A stretch of 64,000 bases of DNA, from the NCBI RefSeq assembly GCF_023195515.1, contig NZ_JALPKR020000002.1, positions 3,449,001 to 3,513,000 on the forward strand, in the 5' to 3' direction. The notes beneath the pieces were generated by a model. It worked only from the letters and a program-made list of their open reading frames with translations. It was not told the DNA's origin and made no database searches. This DNA comes from Variovorax sp. S12S4 (lineage in GTDB: Bacteria > Pseudomonadota > Gammaproteobacteria > Burkholderiales > Burkholderiaceae_C). This document shows positions 17,905 to 26,622 of this stretch, piece by piece. Position numbers and translations under genes: made by a program. Every line of letters begins with the position of its first letter. Within the stretch, counting starts at the first letter, position 1.

Positions 17905-18303
17905 ATGGACAAAGAAATCATCACTGAAAGCCTGAAGCGGGCGTTGGAAAGCTGGGTTCGCCACGCTTCCGCCGAACAACTGTGGAGTGTGCTCCAAGCG
18001 GGCGGGCTGGGTGCATCCATCGACGTGGAAGGCGATGCCGTTCACGTCCGCGTCGAACTCGGCGGGCCGCCCAACCCGCTGTCGGAACTGGGCCGAACCG
18101 ACGGGCGCCTGCCGGTCACAGAGGCTTTTCTCGGCGAAAGCGCCATCTGGGGCAAGCCGCCTCCGCAGGGCGACGAAACGCGCGAGCAATGGTTCCTGGC
18201 GAGCGAGCTGGCCCAGCAGCATGCCCGGCAATACCTGATTGCGGAAGTGGGCGAGAAGCGCGAGTTGCTGTCGCGCTTTGTCGAAGGGTGGATGGTGGGT
18301 TGA
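17905..18303 (+). CDS. Hypothetical protein
   Basis: This 132-residue soluble protein of no recognised family starts MDKEIITESLKRALESWVRHAS and ends LLSRFVEGWMVG. It has no signal peptide or membrane segment and is moderately acidic with several Trp residues. ATG 17905 is preferred over a GTG at 17890. It is divergent from the small genes at 17.5-17.8 kb and convergent with the GAD-like gene that ends at 18339. Codon use looks like that of the neighbours, so I take it to be a real gene. Confidence 0.65.
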   Translation: MDKEIITESLKRALESWVRHASAEQLWSVLQAGGLGASIDVEGDAVHVRVELGGPPNPLSELGRTDGRLPVTEAFLGESAIWGKPPPQGDETREQWFLASELAQQHARQYLIAEVGEKRELLSRFVEGWMVG

Positions 18304-18338
18304 AGCACCGCTGGCCACGGTAAGCGGCGAGGGGCTGT

Positions 18339-19748
18339 TCAATCCGCCCGGGTAACAAGCACCTCCCCTATCTGCGGCCCGTCGACGATCGCACCGGCCG
18401 AGTCGTACACCACTTCGATGCTGACCCCGCAGCTATCGGCGTCCATCTCCCACACCCAGCCGTAAAGCTCGCGCGGGCTGCCCTTGGGCGACATGAGCGG
18501 CATGTTCATCCGCAGGCCGTGGTTGCTTCCCACGTTCACCCTGACCATCGCGGTCGATTCTTCGGGATCGCTTTCTGCACTGACCTCGATGATCGTGGCC
18601 CGCAGCGGTTCGCGGTGAACGAGGGCTTGCAGTGCGGCCGGCAGGTCTTCGAAGGGCGGGGCGGTCGTTCCGTCGGGCTTGTCGGCAGGAAAGGGATCGC
18701 TCAACCGCACGGGCCGGAAGTAGTGTTCAGACCGGCCCATCGTTCCATCGGCACCGATGGACGTTGCGATGTCTTCGATGGCACCTTCTTGCAGCAGCCA
18801 CGATTCGCCGCCGCTTTGCATGACGTACAAGCGCTCGTCGTTGGCATCGCTGCCGAGTGAATCGTCGTTCAGCTCTACGTCGAGCTGCACCAGGCGGTCG
18901 CCGCCGTCTGTTTCGACGACCTCGTACGGCCCGCTGTAATGCCGCACGCCCACTGCCTCGCCCGTCTTTTCGTCGTTCTCCCAGAAGAGCAGCTGGTAGC
19001 CGCCATTGCCGTCGAGCGCGAGCAGCCGGCGCCAGTCGATGTAGGCCGACAGGAAGAGTCCGCTTGGGCGGTCGCTGTCTCTTTCCGTGTTCTCGAAGGC
19101 CTCGCGGTATTCTGCGGGCATGGCCGCATAAACGCTGTGGGGCGGCGATGCAGGCGAGGCGCTTTCGCGATCGACCTCCGCGCGGAGCTTCTGGTGGAGC
19201 GCCAGCGCATCGGTCTTGACGATCTTGAGCATCTGCATGGACAGCAGCGTCGGATCGACGTAGTAGACCTCGCCGGCCGCAAGCGGTCCGGCTTCGCACT
19301 GCGCTTTTTCGAGCATGTCCGGGCGGATGAATTCATCGACAAAGTCCGCATCGCTCAGCACGCTGTTGAAGAAATCCACCGCGTCCCAACTCAGGATGCT
19401 GGTGCTGCGCGTGACGGGGTTCAGGGTTGCCACGTCCTCGTCCGTTGCGGTGAGCTTCCGGTAGAAGAGCAGGGTGCCGAACGGCGTGATCGCAAACGGC
19501 ACTCGCACCACGGCATCTTGCGGCGAAGCAACGATCCACCGGTCGAGCGTGGCTTGCCATGCATCCGGCTCGATCAGGCAGATCTGCCGGTGTCCGTACA
19601 GCCCCAGGCCGTGCTTGCGCCAGAGCTCGAGCATTGCCGCGGGCAGCCCGCCTTCATACCTTTGCAGCAGCTCCTGCGTGGCGGGCACACAGCCGGCATG
19701 CGGCGGGTTCGCCTTGATGAATGGATGGAGCTTGATTCGACCGAACAT
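18339..19748 (-). CDS. GAD-like / DUF1851-type domain protein
   Basis: This 469-residue protein starts at ATG 19748 (MFGRIKLHPFIK); an in-frame opening to 19868 is poorly protein-like. The first ~190 residues resemble the GAD-like plus DUF1851 arrangement: a helical part (LLQRYEGGLPAAMLELWRKHGLG), then a segment with VPFAITPFGTLLFYRK and SWDAVDFFNSVLSD. This pair occurs in proteins linked to type VI secretion immunity. The remaining ~280 residues are acidic, unrecognised, and contain LYGWVWEMDADSCGVSIEVVYD, perhaps an OB-like or beta-rich domain. No secretion genes or toxin are next to it. The domain call is from pattern memory and only moderately sure. Confidence 0.55.
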   Translation of the reverse strand: MFGRIKLHPFIKANPPHAGCVPATQELLQRYEGGLPAAMLELWRKHGLGLYGHRQICLIEPDAWQATLDRWIVASPQDAVVRVPFAITPFGTLLFYRKLTATDEDVATLNPVTRSTSILSWDAVDFFNSVLSDADFVDEFIRPDMLEKAQCEAGPLAAGEVYYVDPTLLSMQMLKIVKTDALALHQKLRAEVDRESASPASPPHSVYAAMPAEYREAFENTERDSDRPSGLFLSAYIDWRRLLALDGNGGYQLLFWENDEKTGEAVGVRHYSGPYEVVETDGGDRLVQLDVELNDDSLGSDANDERLYVMQSGGESWLLQEGAIEDIATSIGADGTMGRSEHYFRPVRLSDPFPADKPDGTTAPPFEDLPAALQALVHREPLRATIIEVSAESDPEESTAMVRVNVGSNHGLRMNMPLMSPKGSPRELYGWVWEMDADSCGVSIEVVYDSAGAIVDGPQIGEVLVTRAD

Positions 19749-19935
19749 GGACTTCCGCTTTTTCAAGAATGCGATGAGCCCGGATTCTGCGTGAGTCGGC
19801 TCCCCTGGGGATTGCGCACGCAAAACCGGCGCGTCATGATCCGCACCCGATGACCGCGCGGCGCCCACGGCCGATTCACCGGCCTGTCACGCAGGGCGCC
19901 TAAGTTCCGCTCGCACACCAACCAGGAGACTTGCC

Positions 19936-21180
19936 TTGAACCACCTGAAGAAGATCTGCACAGCCATGCTCGGCCTGGGCATGTTGTTTGTGGCCGCCAC
20001 ACCGGCCACCGCGCACGAAGAACGCGCGCGCCGGCGCGCCGACAACGCGCCGCTGGTCATCGGGCACCGGGGCGGCGCCAACGGCTACCTGCCCGAGCAC
20101 ACGCTCGAGGCCTACGCGCTGGGCATCTCTCTGGGCGCCGACTACATCGAACCCGACCTTGTCGCCACGAAGGACGGCCACCTGATCGCACGCCACGAGC
20201 CCAACCTCATCGACACCACCAACGTGAAGGACCTGCCGCAGTTCGCCAACCGCCGGCGCACGGTGGTGCTCGACGGCGTTCCGACCGATGGCTTCTTTGC
20301 CAGCGACTTCACCCTGGCCGAGATCAAGCAACTGCGCGCGGTGCAGTCTTTTCCCGAGCGCGACCAGTCCTTCAACGGCAGGTTCCAGGTTCCGACGCTG
20401 GCCGAGGTGATCGACCTGGCCAAGCGCAAGTCGCGCGAGGAGGGCAGGCGCATCGGCATCTATCCGGAGACCAAGCATCCGACCTATCACCAGACCATCG
20501 GGCTTCCGTTGGAAGACCGCCTGCTGGCCGTGCTGAGTGCCGCGGGCTGGAACCAGCGCAACGCGCCGGTCTTCATCCAGTCGTTCGAAACCGCCAATCT
20601 TCGCTATCTGCGCAGCAAGACGAGCGTGCGCCTGATCCAGTTGGTGGACGCGAATGACGTCAAGCCCGACGGCTCGCTGGACTTCAGCAAGCCCTACGAC
20701 AAGCCCTACGACTGGGTCGTGTCGAACCGCGACGGCCAGTTCAAGGATTTGGTGACGCCGCGCGGCCTGCAAGAGGTCAGGGGCTATGCGGACGGCATCG
20801 GCCCCTGGAAGCCGTACCTGATTTCAAGCGCCTGCAAGTCGGTGCAGAACGGCGCGTGCGCCGACGTGACGGGCGACGGCTTGGTCGACGATCGCGACCG
20901 CGTGCTGCTGCCGCCCACCGACGTGATCGCGAATGCGCATCGGCTGGGGCTGCTGGTCCATCCGTACACCTTCCGCAGCGAGCAGAAGCGGCTGACCGGC
21001 AGCTTCGGCGGCAACGCCGTCAACGAGTACCTCGCGTTCTACGAAGCCGGCGTCGACGGCTTGTTCAGCGATTTCGCGGACACGGCAGTGGCGGCGCGTG
21101 CGATGTTCCTGCTCAAGCACGACCCTGACTACGCCGGCTGCCTGGTCAACTCGCGCAAGTGCGAGCGCAACAACGATTGA
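19936..21180 (+). CDS. glpQ: Periplasmic glycerophosphodiester phosphodiesterase
   Basis: This 414-residue exported enzyme hydrolyses glycerophosphodiesters to glycerol-3-phosphate and an alcohol. The start is TTG 19936, chosen because AGGAG at 19924-19928 is well placed and the codon opens a signal peptide (cut near ATA/HE). The GDPD active-site segment [18 protein letters not shown] at ~42-59 and [20 protein letters not shown] at ~74-93 contain the expected His, Glu and Asp residues. An unusual insert near residues 310-323, [14 protein letters not shown], has the spacing of an EF-hand/dockerin calcium loop. It stands alone; the gene to its left is divergent. Confidence 0.85.
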   Translation: MNHLKKICTAMLGLGMLFVAATPATAHEERARRRADNAPLVIGHRGGANGYLPEHTLEAYALGISLGADYIEPDLVATKDGHLIARHEPNLIDTTNVKDLPQFANRRRTVVLDGVPTDGFFASDFTLAEIKQLRAVQSFPERDQSFNGRFQVPTLAEVIDLAKRKSREEGRRIGIYPETKHPTYHQTIGLPLEDRLLAVLSAAGWNQRNAPVFIQSFETANLRYLRSKTSVRLIQLVDANDVKPDGSLDFSKPYDKPYDWVVSNRDGQFKDLVTPRGLQEVRGYADGIGPWKPYLISSACKSVQNGACADVTGDGLVDDRDRVLLPPTDVIANAHRLGLLVHPYTFRSEQKRLTGSFGGNAVNEYLAFYEAGVDGLFSDFADTAVAARAMFLLKHDPDYAGCLVNSRKCERNND

Positions 21181-21203
21181 GGCAGAGGGTCCGCCCCTAT
21201 CGG

Positions 21204-21488
21204 TCACCAGGCCGGTGCTTCTTCGGCGACTGCAGAAGCGACCGGCATCGGCTGACTCGGAACCGAAACCGCGGGTGCCAGGCCGATGCCGGCGGCAAAC
21301 CATCGAAAGGTGTTGGTCTGGTGGTCTCCGCGGCCCGTGGTTCGCACGAACAGATAGCCGGACGTTGCATTGCCCAGCTCGTCGACCGGAATTCCCGCCG
21401 ATCGAAGCGCAGCGATCTCGCCGCTGGCGCTCATGTCGAGCGGCAATTGCAATGTGATGGTCGCGTTGTGAATGACTTGATTGAGCAT
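21204..21488 (-). CDS. Hypothetical small protein
   Basis: This 94-residue minus-strand gene begins MLNQVIHNATITLQLPLDMSAS and has GYLFVRTTGRG in the middle and a Pro/Ala-rich tail. A CGGAGG stands about eight bases upstream of the ATG, which supports a real start. It has no signal peptide or membrane helix and belongs to no family that I recognise. It is convergent with the phosphodiesterase gene (24-base gap). Confidence 0.5.
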   Translation of the reverse strand: MLNQVIHNATITLQLPLDMSASGEIAALRSAGIPVDELGNATSGYLFVRTTGRGDHQTNTFRWFAAGIGLAPAVSVPSQPMPVASAVAEEAPAW

Positions 21489-21684
21489 TGCATCGGCCTC
21501 CGGTAAAAGTCCGCAGCATCCGCCTTGCCATGCTCATCTGTGTGCGGGTGTGCGGTAAAAAATGTGACTTTTTCGCATGTGACCGCCGCCTCTCAGGAAG
21601 CGGTGAGCGCCCCGTGGGAAGTGGGCTGGAGAGGCGGTTGACGAATCCGCTGCACGGAGTTGCAAGTGCGGAAGCCAAAAAGAA

Positions 21685-21717
21685 AAAAACCTCCCTGCAG
21701 TGAAGCGGGAGGTTTTT
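21685..21717. terminator. Bidirectional intrinsic terminator
   Basis: AAAAACCTCCC (21685-21695) pairs with GGGAGGTTTTT (21707-21717) around an 11-base loop, with U-rich tracts on either strand. For the minus strand it would be a backup terminator for tRNA-Lys. Confidence 0.7.
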
Positions 21718-21760
21718 CTTTCTTGCAGAAGACCGTCGGCGATTGCAGAACAGTCCCGGC

Positions 21761-21786
21761 AAAAAAATAGCGCGGGAACCGCGCTA
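21761..21786 (-). terminator. Intrinsic terminator of tRNA-Lys
   Basis: On the minus strand TAGCGCGG, a three-base loop and CCGCGCTA form a perfect 8-bp stem, followed by TTTTTT, 14 bases after the tRNA CCA end. Confidence 0.85.
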
Positions 21787-21799
21787 CTTCTGGTGTTGG

Positions 21800-21875
21800 T
21801 GGTGGGCCCTGAGTGACTCGAACACTCGACCTACGGATTAAGAGTCCGCTGCTCTACCAACTGAGCTAAGAGCCC
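21800..21875 (-). tRNA. tRNA-Lys (anticodon CUU)
   Basis: This 76-base minus-strand gene includes an encoded CCA. The acceptor GGGCTCT pairs with AGGGCCC, the D and T arms are standard (TTCGAGT loop), and the anticodon loop CTCTTAA gives CUU, which reads AAG lysine codons. It has its own promoter and terminator. Confidence 0.95.
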
Positions 21876-21914
21876 TTGCGCTCAAAACGTTGTGCGTTTT
21901 TAGGCAAGACCGCA

Positions 21915-21942
21915 AGTATAGCGTAAAAATTCCGGGGCTCAA
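21915..21942 (-). promoter_or_regulatory. Sigma-70 promoter of tRNA-Lys
   Basis: On the minus strand TTGAGC (21937-21942) and TATACT (21915-21920) are separated by 16 bases. They lie 40 bases upstream of the mature tRNA 5' end, the usual distance for a short leader. Confidence 0.65.
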
Positions 21943-22013
21943 CGATTTTGTGCGGGGCGGCGGTACGATTCGCCATCATCGACGGGCCTGGCCCTCAACC
22001 AAGGAGATTTTCC

Positions 22014-22724
22014 ATGACCGATCCAATCACCGAGCTGCCGCATGTCGTGATCACCGGGGCCGCGGGCGCGCTGGGCCGCGCGGTGGCCCAGCACTTTCTT
22101 GCGCAGGGCGCCCGCCTTGCGTTGATCGATCACCGCGCAGACCATCTGAATGAGGTCTTTCCGGGCCTGGACAATTCGCAGCACCTGCTGCTCGCGGGAG
22201 ACGTGACGTCGCCGTCCGAAATGGCGGACCTGTCGGGCCAGGCGCTCAAGGCTTTCGGCCGCATCGATGCGCTGGTTCACATTGCCGGCGGCTTCGAGAT
22301 GGGCGAGGCGACCCATTCGCTCTCGCGCGCAAGCTGGGACCGGATGATGAATCTCAACGCCTGGTCTTTCGTTGCGGTCACGCAGGCGGTGCTGCCTTCG
22401 ATGATCGAGCGCGGTGCCGGGCGCATCGTTGCCGTCACCGCCAAGGTGGCGGCGCGCGGCCTGCCTGCCATGGCGGCCTACATCGCATCGAAGAGCGCGC
22501 TGCAGCGGCTGGTGGAAGCCATGGCCGCCGAAGCCGCACCGCATGGCGTGGCCGTCAACAGCGTTGCGCCCAGCGTGCTCGACACGCCGGCCAACCGGCA
22601 GGCCATGCCTGACGCGAATCCGGCGGAATGGGTGTCGACTTCGGTCGCCGCGCAGACCATCGCTTTCCTGGCATCGCCGGCCGCCGCGGCGCTGCATGGA
22701 CAGCACCTGACGCTCGACACCTGA
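22014..22724 (+). CDS. SDR family protein lacking the catalytic serine
   Basis: This 236-residue short-chain dehydrogenase starts at ATG 22014 behind AAGGAG (22001-22006). The cofactor loop TGAAGALGRAV and the YxxxK pair (Tyr156, Lys160 in YIASK) are intact. The residue 13 before Tyr, normally Ser, is Ala143 (in TAKVAARG), with Thr142 beside it. It may use Thr142, have weak activity, or serve another role. It is a single-gene unit closed by a strong terminator at 22752-22781. Substrate unknown. Confidence 0.82.
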   Translation: MTDPITELPHVVITGAAGALGRAVAQHFLAQGARLALIDHRADHLNEVFPGLDNSQHLLLAGDVTSPSEMADLSGQALKAFGRIDALVHIAGGFEMGEATHSLSRASWDRMMNLNAWSFVAVTQAVLPSMIERGAGRIVAVTAKVAARGLPAMAAYIASKSALQRLVEAMAAEAAPHGVAVNSVAPSVLDTPANRQAMPDANPAEWVSTSVAAQTIAFLASPAAAALHGQHLTLDT

Positions 22725-22751
22725 CGCGCGGCACCTGATTCACAAATGAAC

Positions 22752-22781
22752 AAACGCCCTGGCGCAACGCCAGGGCGTTTT
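22752..22781. terminator. Intrinsic terminator after the SDR gene
   Basis: A perfect 13-bp stem (AAACGCCCTGGCG / CGCCAGGGCGTTT) with a CAA loop and T tract lies 28 bases after the SDR stop. Its symmetry allows termination in either direction. Confidence 0.88.
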
Positions 22782-22992
22782 GCTTTGCGCCGCTGCAAAG
22801 ACAGCCGCCAAGCGAGGCAGGCGCTTTGTCATGGGTGCGGCGGGCGGGGGCGGGGCGATTGTCTCCCTCCAGAAGGGGCGCATCGCTCATGTGCGCAGAG
22901 CGCGCAATTTCTACAGTGACTCCACGGCAAAACGCTTCGATCCGGTTCGGATGAAAGGCGGCGCCGGTTGGCTACCTCACTGGAGAACACGC

Positions 22993-23139
22993 ATGGAACC
23001 GATCGAACTGCTGCCAAGAACCTTCATGAACCTGCTGCGTGAAGACGCCGGCATGTCGTTCATGGAGTTTGCGCTCATCGGCGCGCTGGTGCTGGTTGTG
23101 TGCCTGCTCCTGCTGCTGGCGATACGGCGCAGCGCCTGA
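22993..23139 (+). CDS. Small Flp-type prepilin-like protein at the head of the tad locus
   Basis: This 48-residue protein consists of a short basic leader (MEPIELLPRTFMNLLREDAG), then MSFMEFALIGAL and a hydrophobic helix ending in RRSA. The G before MSFMEF, with Glu at +5 and Phe at +6, matches the Flp prepilin cleavage site cut by the CpaA peptidase encoded 38 bases downstream. It is shorter than the three Flp pilins further on and lacks their Cys-containing tail, so it may be a pseudopilin or a minor subunit. This reading is inferred from the motif and position. Confidence 0.65.
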   Translation: MEPIELLPRTFMNLLREDAGMSFMEFALIGALVLVVCLLLLLAIRRSA

Positions 23140-23176
23140 AGTGCCACTGACCCTGTCCATACGGAGCACAGACCTC

Positions 23177-23761
23177 ATGACGGAACTCGACGCTTTCCTC
23201 GATCTGCTGATGCTGCTGGCGTCGGACTTCCGCATGGGCGGGCTCTTCGTTCTGCTGGTGATGGCCGCGGTGAGCGATGTGCGCTTCTACCGTATTCCCA
23301 ACTGGCTCACCTTCGGCGGCGCGGTGTTCGCAATCATCTACGGCACCTTCGCGGCGCGTACGCCGACGGCCGGCGCGATAAACGCCCTGGGCGGGCTGGG
23401 AACCGGCTTCGCGATCATGCTGCCGTTCTATGTGCTGCGGATCATGGGTGCGGGCGACGTCAAGCTGATGGCGATGGTCGGCGCCTTTCTCGGGCCCCAG
23501 CAGACGCTGCAGACCATCCTGTTCACCTGCATTGCCGGCGGCTTCGCGGCCGTGGCGGTGGCCATTCACCGGCGTCGCCTCGGCCACATGCTGGCCAACG
23601 TCAAGGGCGCGGCGCAGGGCATCGTCGTCTCGGGCATTGCGGGTATCCGGCCGAGCGGAGCGATCGACACGCGGCAATCCATCGGAAAACTGCCTTACGG
23701 CATCTGCATTTGCGTGGGGACGATTGCACAGGTCCTGGCGCATCAGTTGGGCTTCGTCTAG
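23177..23761 (+). CDS. cpaA: Prepilin peptidase CpaA/TadV (A24 family)
   Basis: This 194-residue membrane aspartic peptidase cleaves and matures Flp prepilins at the inner membrane. The two catalytic aspartates of the A24 family are visible in SDVRFYRIPNW (~37) and in GAGDVKL (~91-97). It has six or so hydrophobic segments and lacks the N-methylation domain of PilD, which is normal for the Tad group. The start at ATG 23177 gives a short N-terminus before the first helix. It precedes cpaB by 42 bases. Confidence 0.9.
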   Translation: MTELDAFLDLLMLLASDFRMGGLFVLLVMAAVSDVRFYRIPNWLTFGGAVFAIIYGTFAARTPTAGAINALGGLGTGFAIMLPFYVLRIMGAGDVKLMAMVGAFLGPQQTLQTILFTCIAGGFAAVAVAIHRRRLGHMLANVKGAAQGIVVSGIAGIRPSGAIDTRQSIGKLPYGICICVGTIAQVLAHQLGFV

Positions 23762-23803
23762 CCCGTCCCCTCGTTCACCCATCCATCCACGGCGGAGATT
23801 CGC

Positions 23804-24646
23804 ATGAAAAACATCAAGGCGCTCGGGCTGCTTCTGCTGGCCCTCCTGACCGGCCTGGCGGCCGCGGTCTACGCAGCGGGCTGGGTCTCCCGACAGGGCG
23901 GCATCGCATCCAACAAGGTGGTGGTGGCCGCGGTCGACATCGAACTGGGCAGCCGGGTCAATCCCCAGATGCTGTCGCTGGTCGACTGGCCGAGCGGCTC
24001 GCTGCCGCCCGGTTCGTTCACGGATGCCAAGTCGCTCGAGGACCGCGTGGTCAAGGTCGGCGTGCTGCGCGGCGAGGCCATTCTCGAAGGCAAGCTCGCG
24101 CCGGTCGGCACCCAGGGCGGGCTTTCCGCAGTCATTGCCAGCGGCAAGCGCGCCATGACCGTGCGGGTCAACGACGTGGTCGGTGTGGCGGGCTTCGCGC
24201 TGCCGGGCAACTACGTCGACGTGATGGTCAACGCGCAGCAAGACAAGAACCGCGGCGAAGAGGGTCGCCAGATCAGCAAGACCGTGCTCGAAAAAGTGCT
24301 GGTGCTGGCCGTGGCGCAAGAGGCCAACCGCGACGACACCAAGCCCAAGGTTGTCAGCGCCGTGACGCTGGAGCTCTCGCTCGAAGACTCCGAAAAGCTC
24401 GACCTGGCGCGCAGCGTGGGAACCCTCTCGCTGGTGCTGCGCAACCAGATGGACAAGACCACGGTGGCCACCGCTGGCATCACCAAGGGCCAGTTGTTCG
24501 GCGAGAAGGAAATCCTGCCGATTGCCACCACGGTGGCAGCCCGGCCGGCCCCTGCGCGAGTGCCGCGTACGGCTCCCGTGGCGTTGCGGCAATCCGAGTG
24601 CGTGGAAGTGATCCAGCACGCAGCCCGCTCGCTCACCTGCTTCTGA
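23804..24646 (+). CDS. cpaB: Flp pilus assembly protein CpaB/RcpC
   Basis: This 280-residue protein begins with an N-terminal membrane anchor (LGLLLLALLTGLAAAVYAAGWV), followed by a SAF/AFP-like domain (VVVAAVDIELGSRVNPQMLSLVDWP) and VLRGEAILEGKLAP, both hallmarks of CpaB/RcpC. The periplasmic protein is thought to help assemble or gate the CpaC secretin. The gene lies in the standard cpaA-cpaB-cpaC order. Confidence 0.92.
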   Translation: MKNIKALGLLLLALLTGLAAAVYAAGWVSRQGGIASNKVVVAAVDIELGSRVNPQMLSLVDWPSGSLPPGSFTDAKSLEDRVVKVGVLRGEAILEGKLAPVGTQGGLSAVIASGKRAMTVRVNDVVGVAGFALPGNYVDVMVNAQQDKNRGEEGRQISKTVLEKVLVLAVAQEANRDDTKPKVVSAVTLELSLEDSEKLDLARSVGTLSLVLRNQMDKTTVATAGITKGQLFGEKEILPIATTVAARPAPARVPRTAPVALRQSECVEVIQHAARSLTCF

Positions 24647-24670
24647 TCATCCAGTCCGGAGGAACCACAA

Positions 24671-26173
24671 GTGCAATATCTCTCTTCTTCACCCGCCTGG
24701 CTGCTGGCGGCGCTCACGACCCTGGCGACGCCCGGGTTTGCGGCGGAGCCCGCAGCCCCGGCTCCGACGCCCGTTGCGGCGCCCTCGGCCCCCGCACCGG
24801 CCGCCGCACCTGCGATGCGACGCTGCACGGCGATCATTCCGGACGACCAGCCCACCTACGCGGTGCTCGGCAAGTCGGTGGTCATTCCGCTCAAGGCACG
24901 CGTGGCGCGCATCGTGGTCAGCGGCCAGCCGCCGAACCGCGCGCCGGCCGCTGCGCCGGCAGGGCAACCTGCAGCCGCGGCACCTACGGCCGCGAACGCA
25001 GGCGACGGCGTGGCCGATGTCGACGTGATGCTGCTGAGCCCGAACGATCTCTTCTTTCGCGGGCGCCAGGCCGGCTCGATGAACGTGGTGCTGCAAAGCA
25101 CCGACGGCACCTGCTACATCAAGGACGTGGTCGTCACCATCGATCCGGGCGCACTGCAGTCGAAGCTGGCCGAGCTGATGCCCGAAGAGAACCGCATCCG
25201 CGTGCGCAGCGCGGAGAAATCGATCGTGCTCACCGGCGAGATCAGCGACGCGCTCAAGCTCGACGACGTGATGAGCCTGGCCATGGCCTACGGTGCCGAC
25301 GGCAAGAAGGTCGTGAACCTGCTGCGGGTCACGGCGCCGCAGCAGGTCATGCTCGAAGTCAAGATTGCCGAGATCAGCAAGACCCTGCTGGACCGGCTGG
25401 GCGCGCGCGTCGGATTGAGCCGCTCGGGCAGCGGCGGCCGCGACAGCTATTCGCTGATCTCCAGCTTCCTGAGCGGGGGCGGGGGCCTGATCGAGGCGCT
25501 GAGGATCGGCCGCACGTCCATCGGCATCGACGGCCAGAAAGACGACGGCCTGGTGCGCATCCTGGCGGAGCCCAACATCATGGCCATCAGCGGCCAGCAG
25601 GCGAGCTTCCTGTCGGGCGGAAAGATCTTCATTCCGGTTGCGCAGAGCGCCGCCGGCGGCGGTGGAACGAACATCACGCTGGAAGAAAAAGAGTTCGGCA
25701 TCGGGGTCAAGTTCACCCCGACCGTGCTCAACGGCGGCCGGGTCAATCTCAAGATGGTCTCGGAGGTGTCCGACCTGTCGCAGACCGGCTCGCCCTTTAC
25801 CACCGTGACCGGCGTGACCGCCGTGCTGCCTTCGCTGACGGTGCGCCGTGCCGATACCACCGTGCAGCTCAACGACGGGCAGAGCTTCGTCATTGCGGGG
25901 CTCATCAAGAGCAATGTCACGGAATCCATCAAGCGCTACCCCGGTTTGGGCGAAGTGCCGGTGATGGGCGCGCTGTTCCGCAGCACCGAGTTCCAGAACG
26001 ACCAGACCGAGCTGATGTTCGTGATCACACCGCGCCTGGTGCGGCCGCTCGCCGAGGTGCCCCGCGTTCCGACCGACAACCACGTCGTTCCGAGCCGCGC
26101 CGAGGTCTACCTGAACGGCAGCCTCGAAAGCGCCACCCCGGCACCGGTTGCACCGGCCGGCAATACCCAATGA
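24671..26173 (+). CDS. cpaC: Tad/Flp outer-membrane secretin CpaC/RcpA
   Basis: This 500-residue type II/III secretin family protein forms the outer-membrane channel for the Flp pilus. The start is GTG 24671, preceded by GGAGGA at 24657-24662, and opens a signal peptide cut near GFA/AE. A Pro/Ala-rich linker is followed by the N-terminal pilus-binding domain, a BON-like segment (VRSAEKSIVLTGEISD, ~180) and the secretin core, which includes VMLEVKIAEISKTLLDRLG, GLIKSNVTES and GALFRSTEFQNDQTELMFVITPRLV. The Ala/Pro-rich stretches near residues 30-60 and 95-115 are low-complexity spacers. Confidence 0.93.
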   Translation: MQYLSSSPAWLLAALTTLATPGFAAEPAAPAPTPVAAPSAPAPAAAPAMRRCTAIIPDDQPTYAVLGKSVVIPLKARVARIVVSGQPPNRAPAAAPAGQPAAAAPTAANAGDGVADVDVMLLSPNDLFFRGRQAGSMNVVLQSTDGTCYIKDVVVTIDPGALQSKLAELMPEENRIRVRSAEKSIVLTGEISDALKLDDVMSLAMAYGADGKKVVNLLRVTAPQQVMLEVKIAEISKTLLDRLGARVGLSRSGSGGRDSYSLISSFLSGGGGLIEALRIGRTSIGIDGQKDDGLVRILAEPNIMAISGQQASFLSGGKIFIPVAQSAAGGGGTNITLEEKEFGIGVKFTPTVLNGGRVNLKMVSEVSDLSQTGSPFTTVTGVTAVLPSLTVRRADTTVQLNDGQSFVIAGLIKSNVTESIKRYPGLGEVPVMGALFRSTEFQNDQTELMFVITPRLVRPLAEVPRVPTDNHVVPSRAEVYLNGSLESATPAPVAPAGNTQ

Positions 26174-26201
26174 CCCCAATGACACCAGCCAGGAGCACAC
26201 C

Positions 26202-26483
26202 ATGTTCATCAAGTCGACCACTCTCGCGCTGACGCTGCTGCTGGGCACCGGATGCTCCCACGTCACGCCGAACTACGACGCGCGCTTTGGCGATGCGGTG
26301 CGCGATGCCAGAAAGAAGATGACCCTCAATCCCGATGCGGGCAAGGACGGGAATCCGGTTGCCGGCATGGACGGCCGCTCGGCGAGCGAGTCGATGAAGC
26401 AATACCACGAGTCTTACAAGACGCCACCGCCTGCGGTGAACGTCATCAACATCGGCGGCCAGATCGGCGGCTCGGCGAAGTGA
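26202..26483 (+). CDS. Small lipoprotein of the tad locus
   Basis: This 93-residue protein has a signal peptide and lipobox LLLGTGC (Cys about residue 19), then a soluble part with GMDGRSASESMKQYHESY. It follows the secretin gene by 28 bases. The position matches CpaD/RcpB, outer-membrane proteins that help the secretin, but this protein is much shorter than those, so it is an analogue by position only. A pilotin-like role is an inference. Confidence 0.7.
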   Translation: MFIKSTTLALTLLLGTGCSHVTPNYDARFGDAVRDARKKMTLNPDAGKDGNPVAGMDGRSASESMKQYHESYKTPPPAVNVINIGGQIGGSAK

Positions 26484-26622
26484 CTGCATCCTTTTTGCGG
26501 ATTTGTTCCACAGAGTCTTCAGATGGAAAGGAGAGAACCACGAATCTCAATCAACTTTCGTCCCCACCCGTCAATTCTTCAAACCTGATTTCCAACTGTT
26601 CAAACCTCGAAAGGAAAGAACC

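Larger units (their letters stand above)
21489..21799. other. Intergenic region with two hairpins
   Basis: This 311-base gap holds the start region of the hypothetical minus-strand gene on the left and two hairpins on the right (21685-21717 and 21768-21786) that terminate the tRNA-Lys transcript. Reading frames inside it are short and unconvincing. Confidence 0.6.

Noticed and set aside
19880..19935. A possible PhoB box (CTGTCAC) before the phosphodiesterase gene.
   Set aside because: Only one half site is visible; the second CTGTCA at the required spacing is missing.
23710..26232. An 840-codon + strand open frame across the cpaB-cpaC region.
   Set aside because: It is Arg/Gly/Ala-rich, lies out of frame with two well-supported genes and has no motifs.
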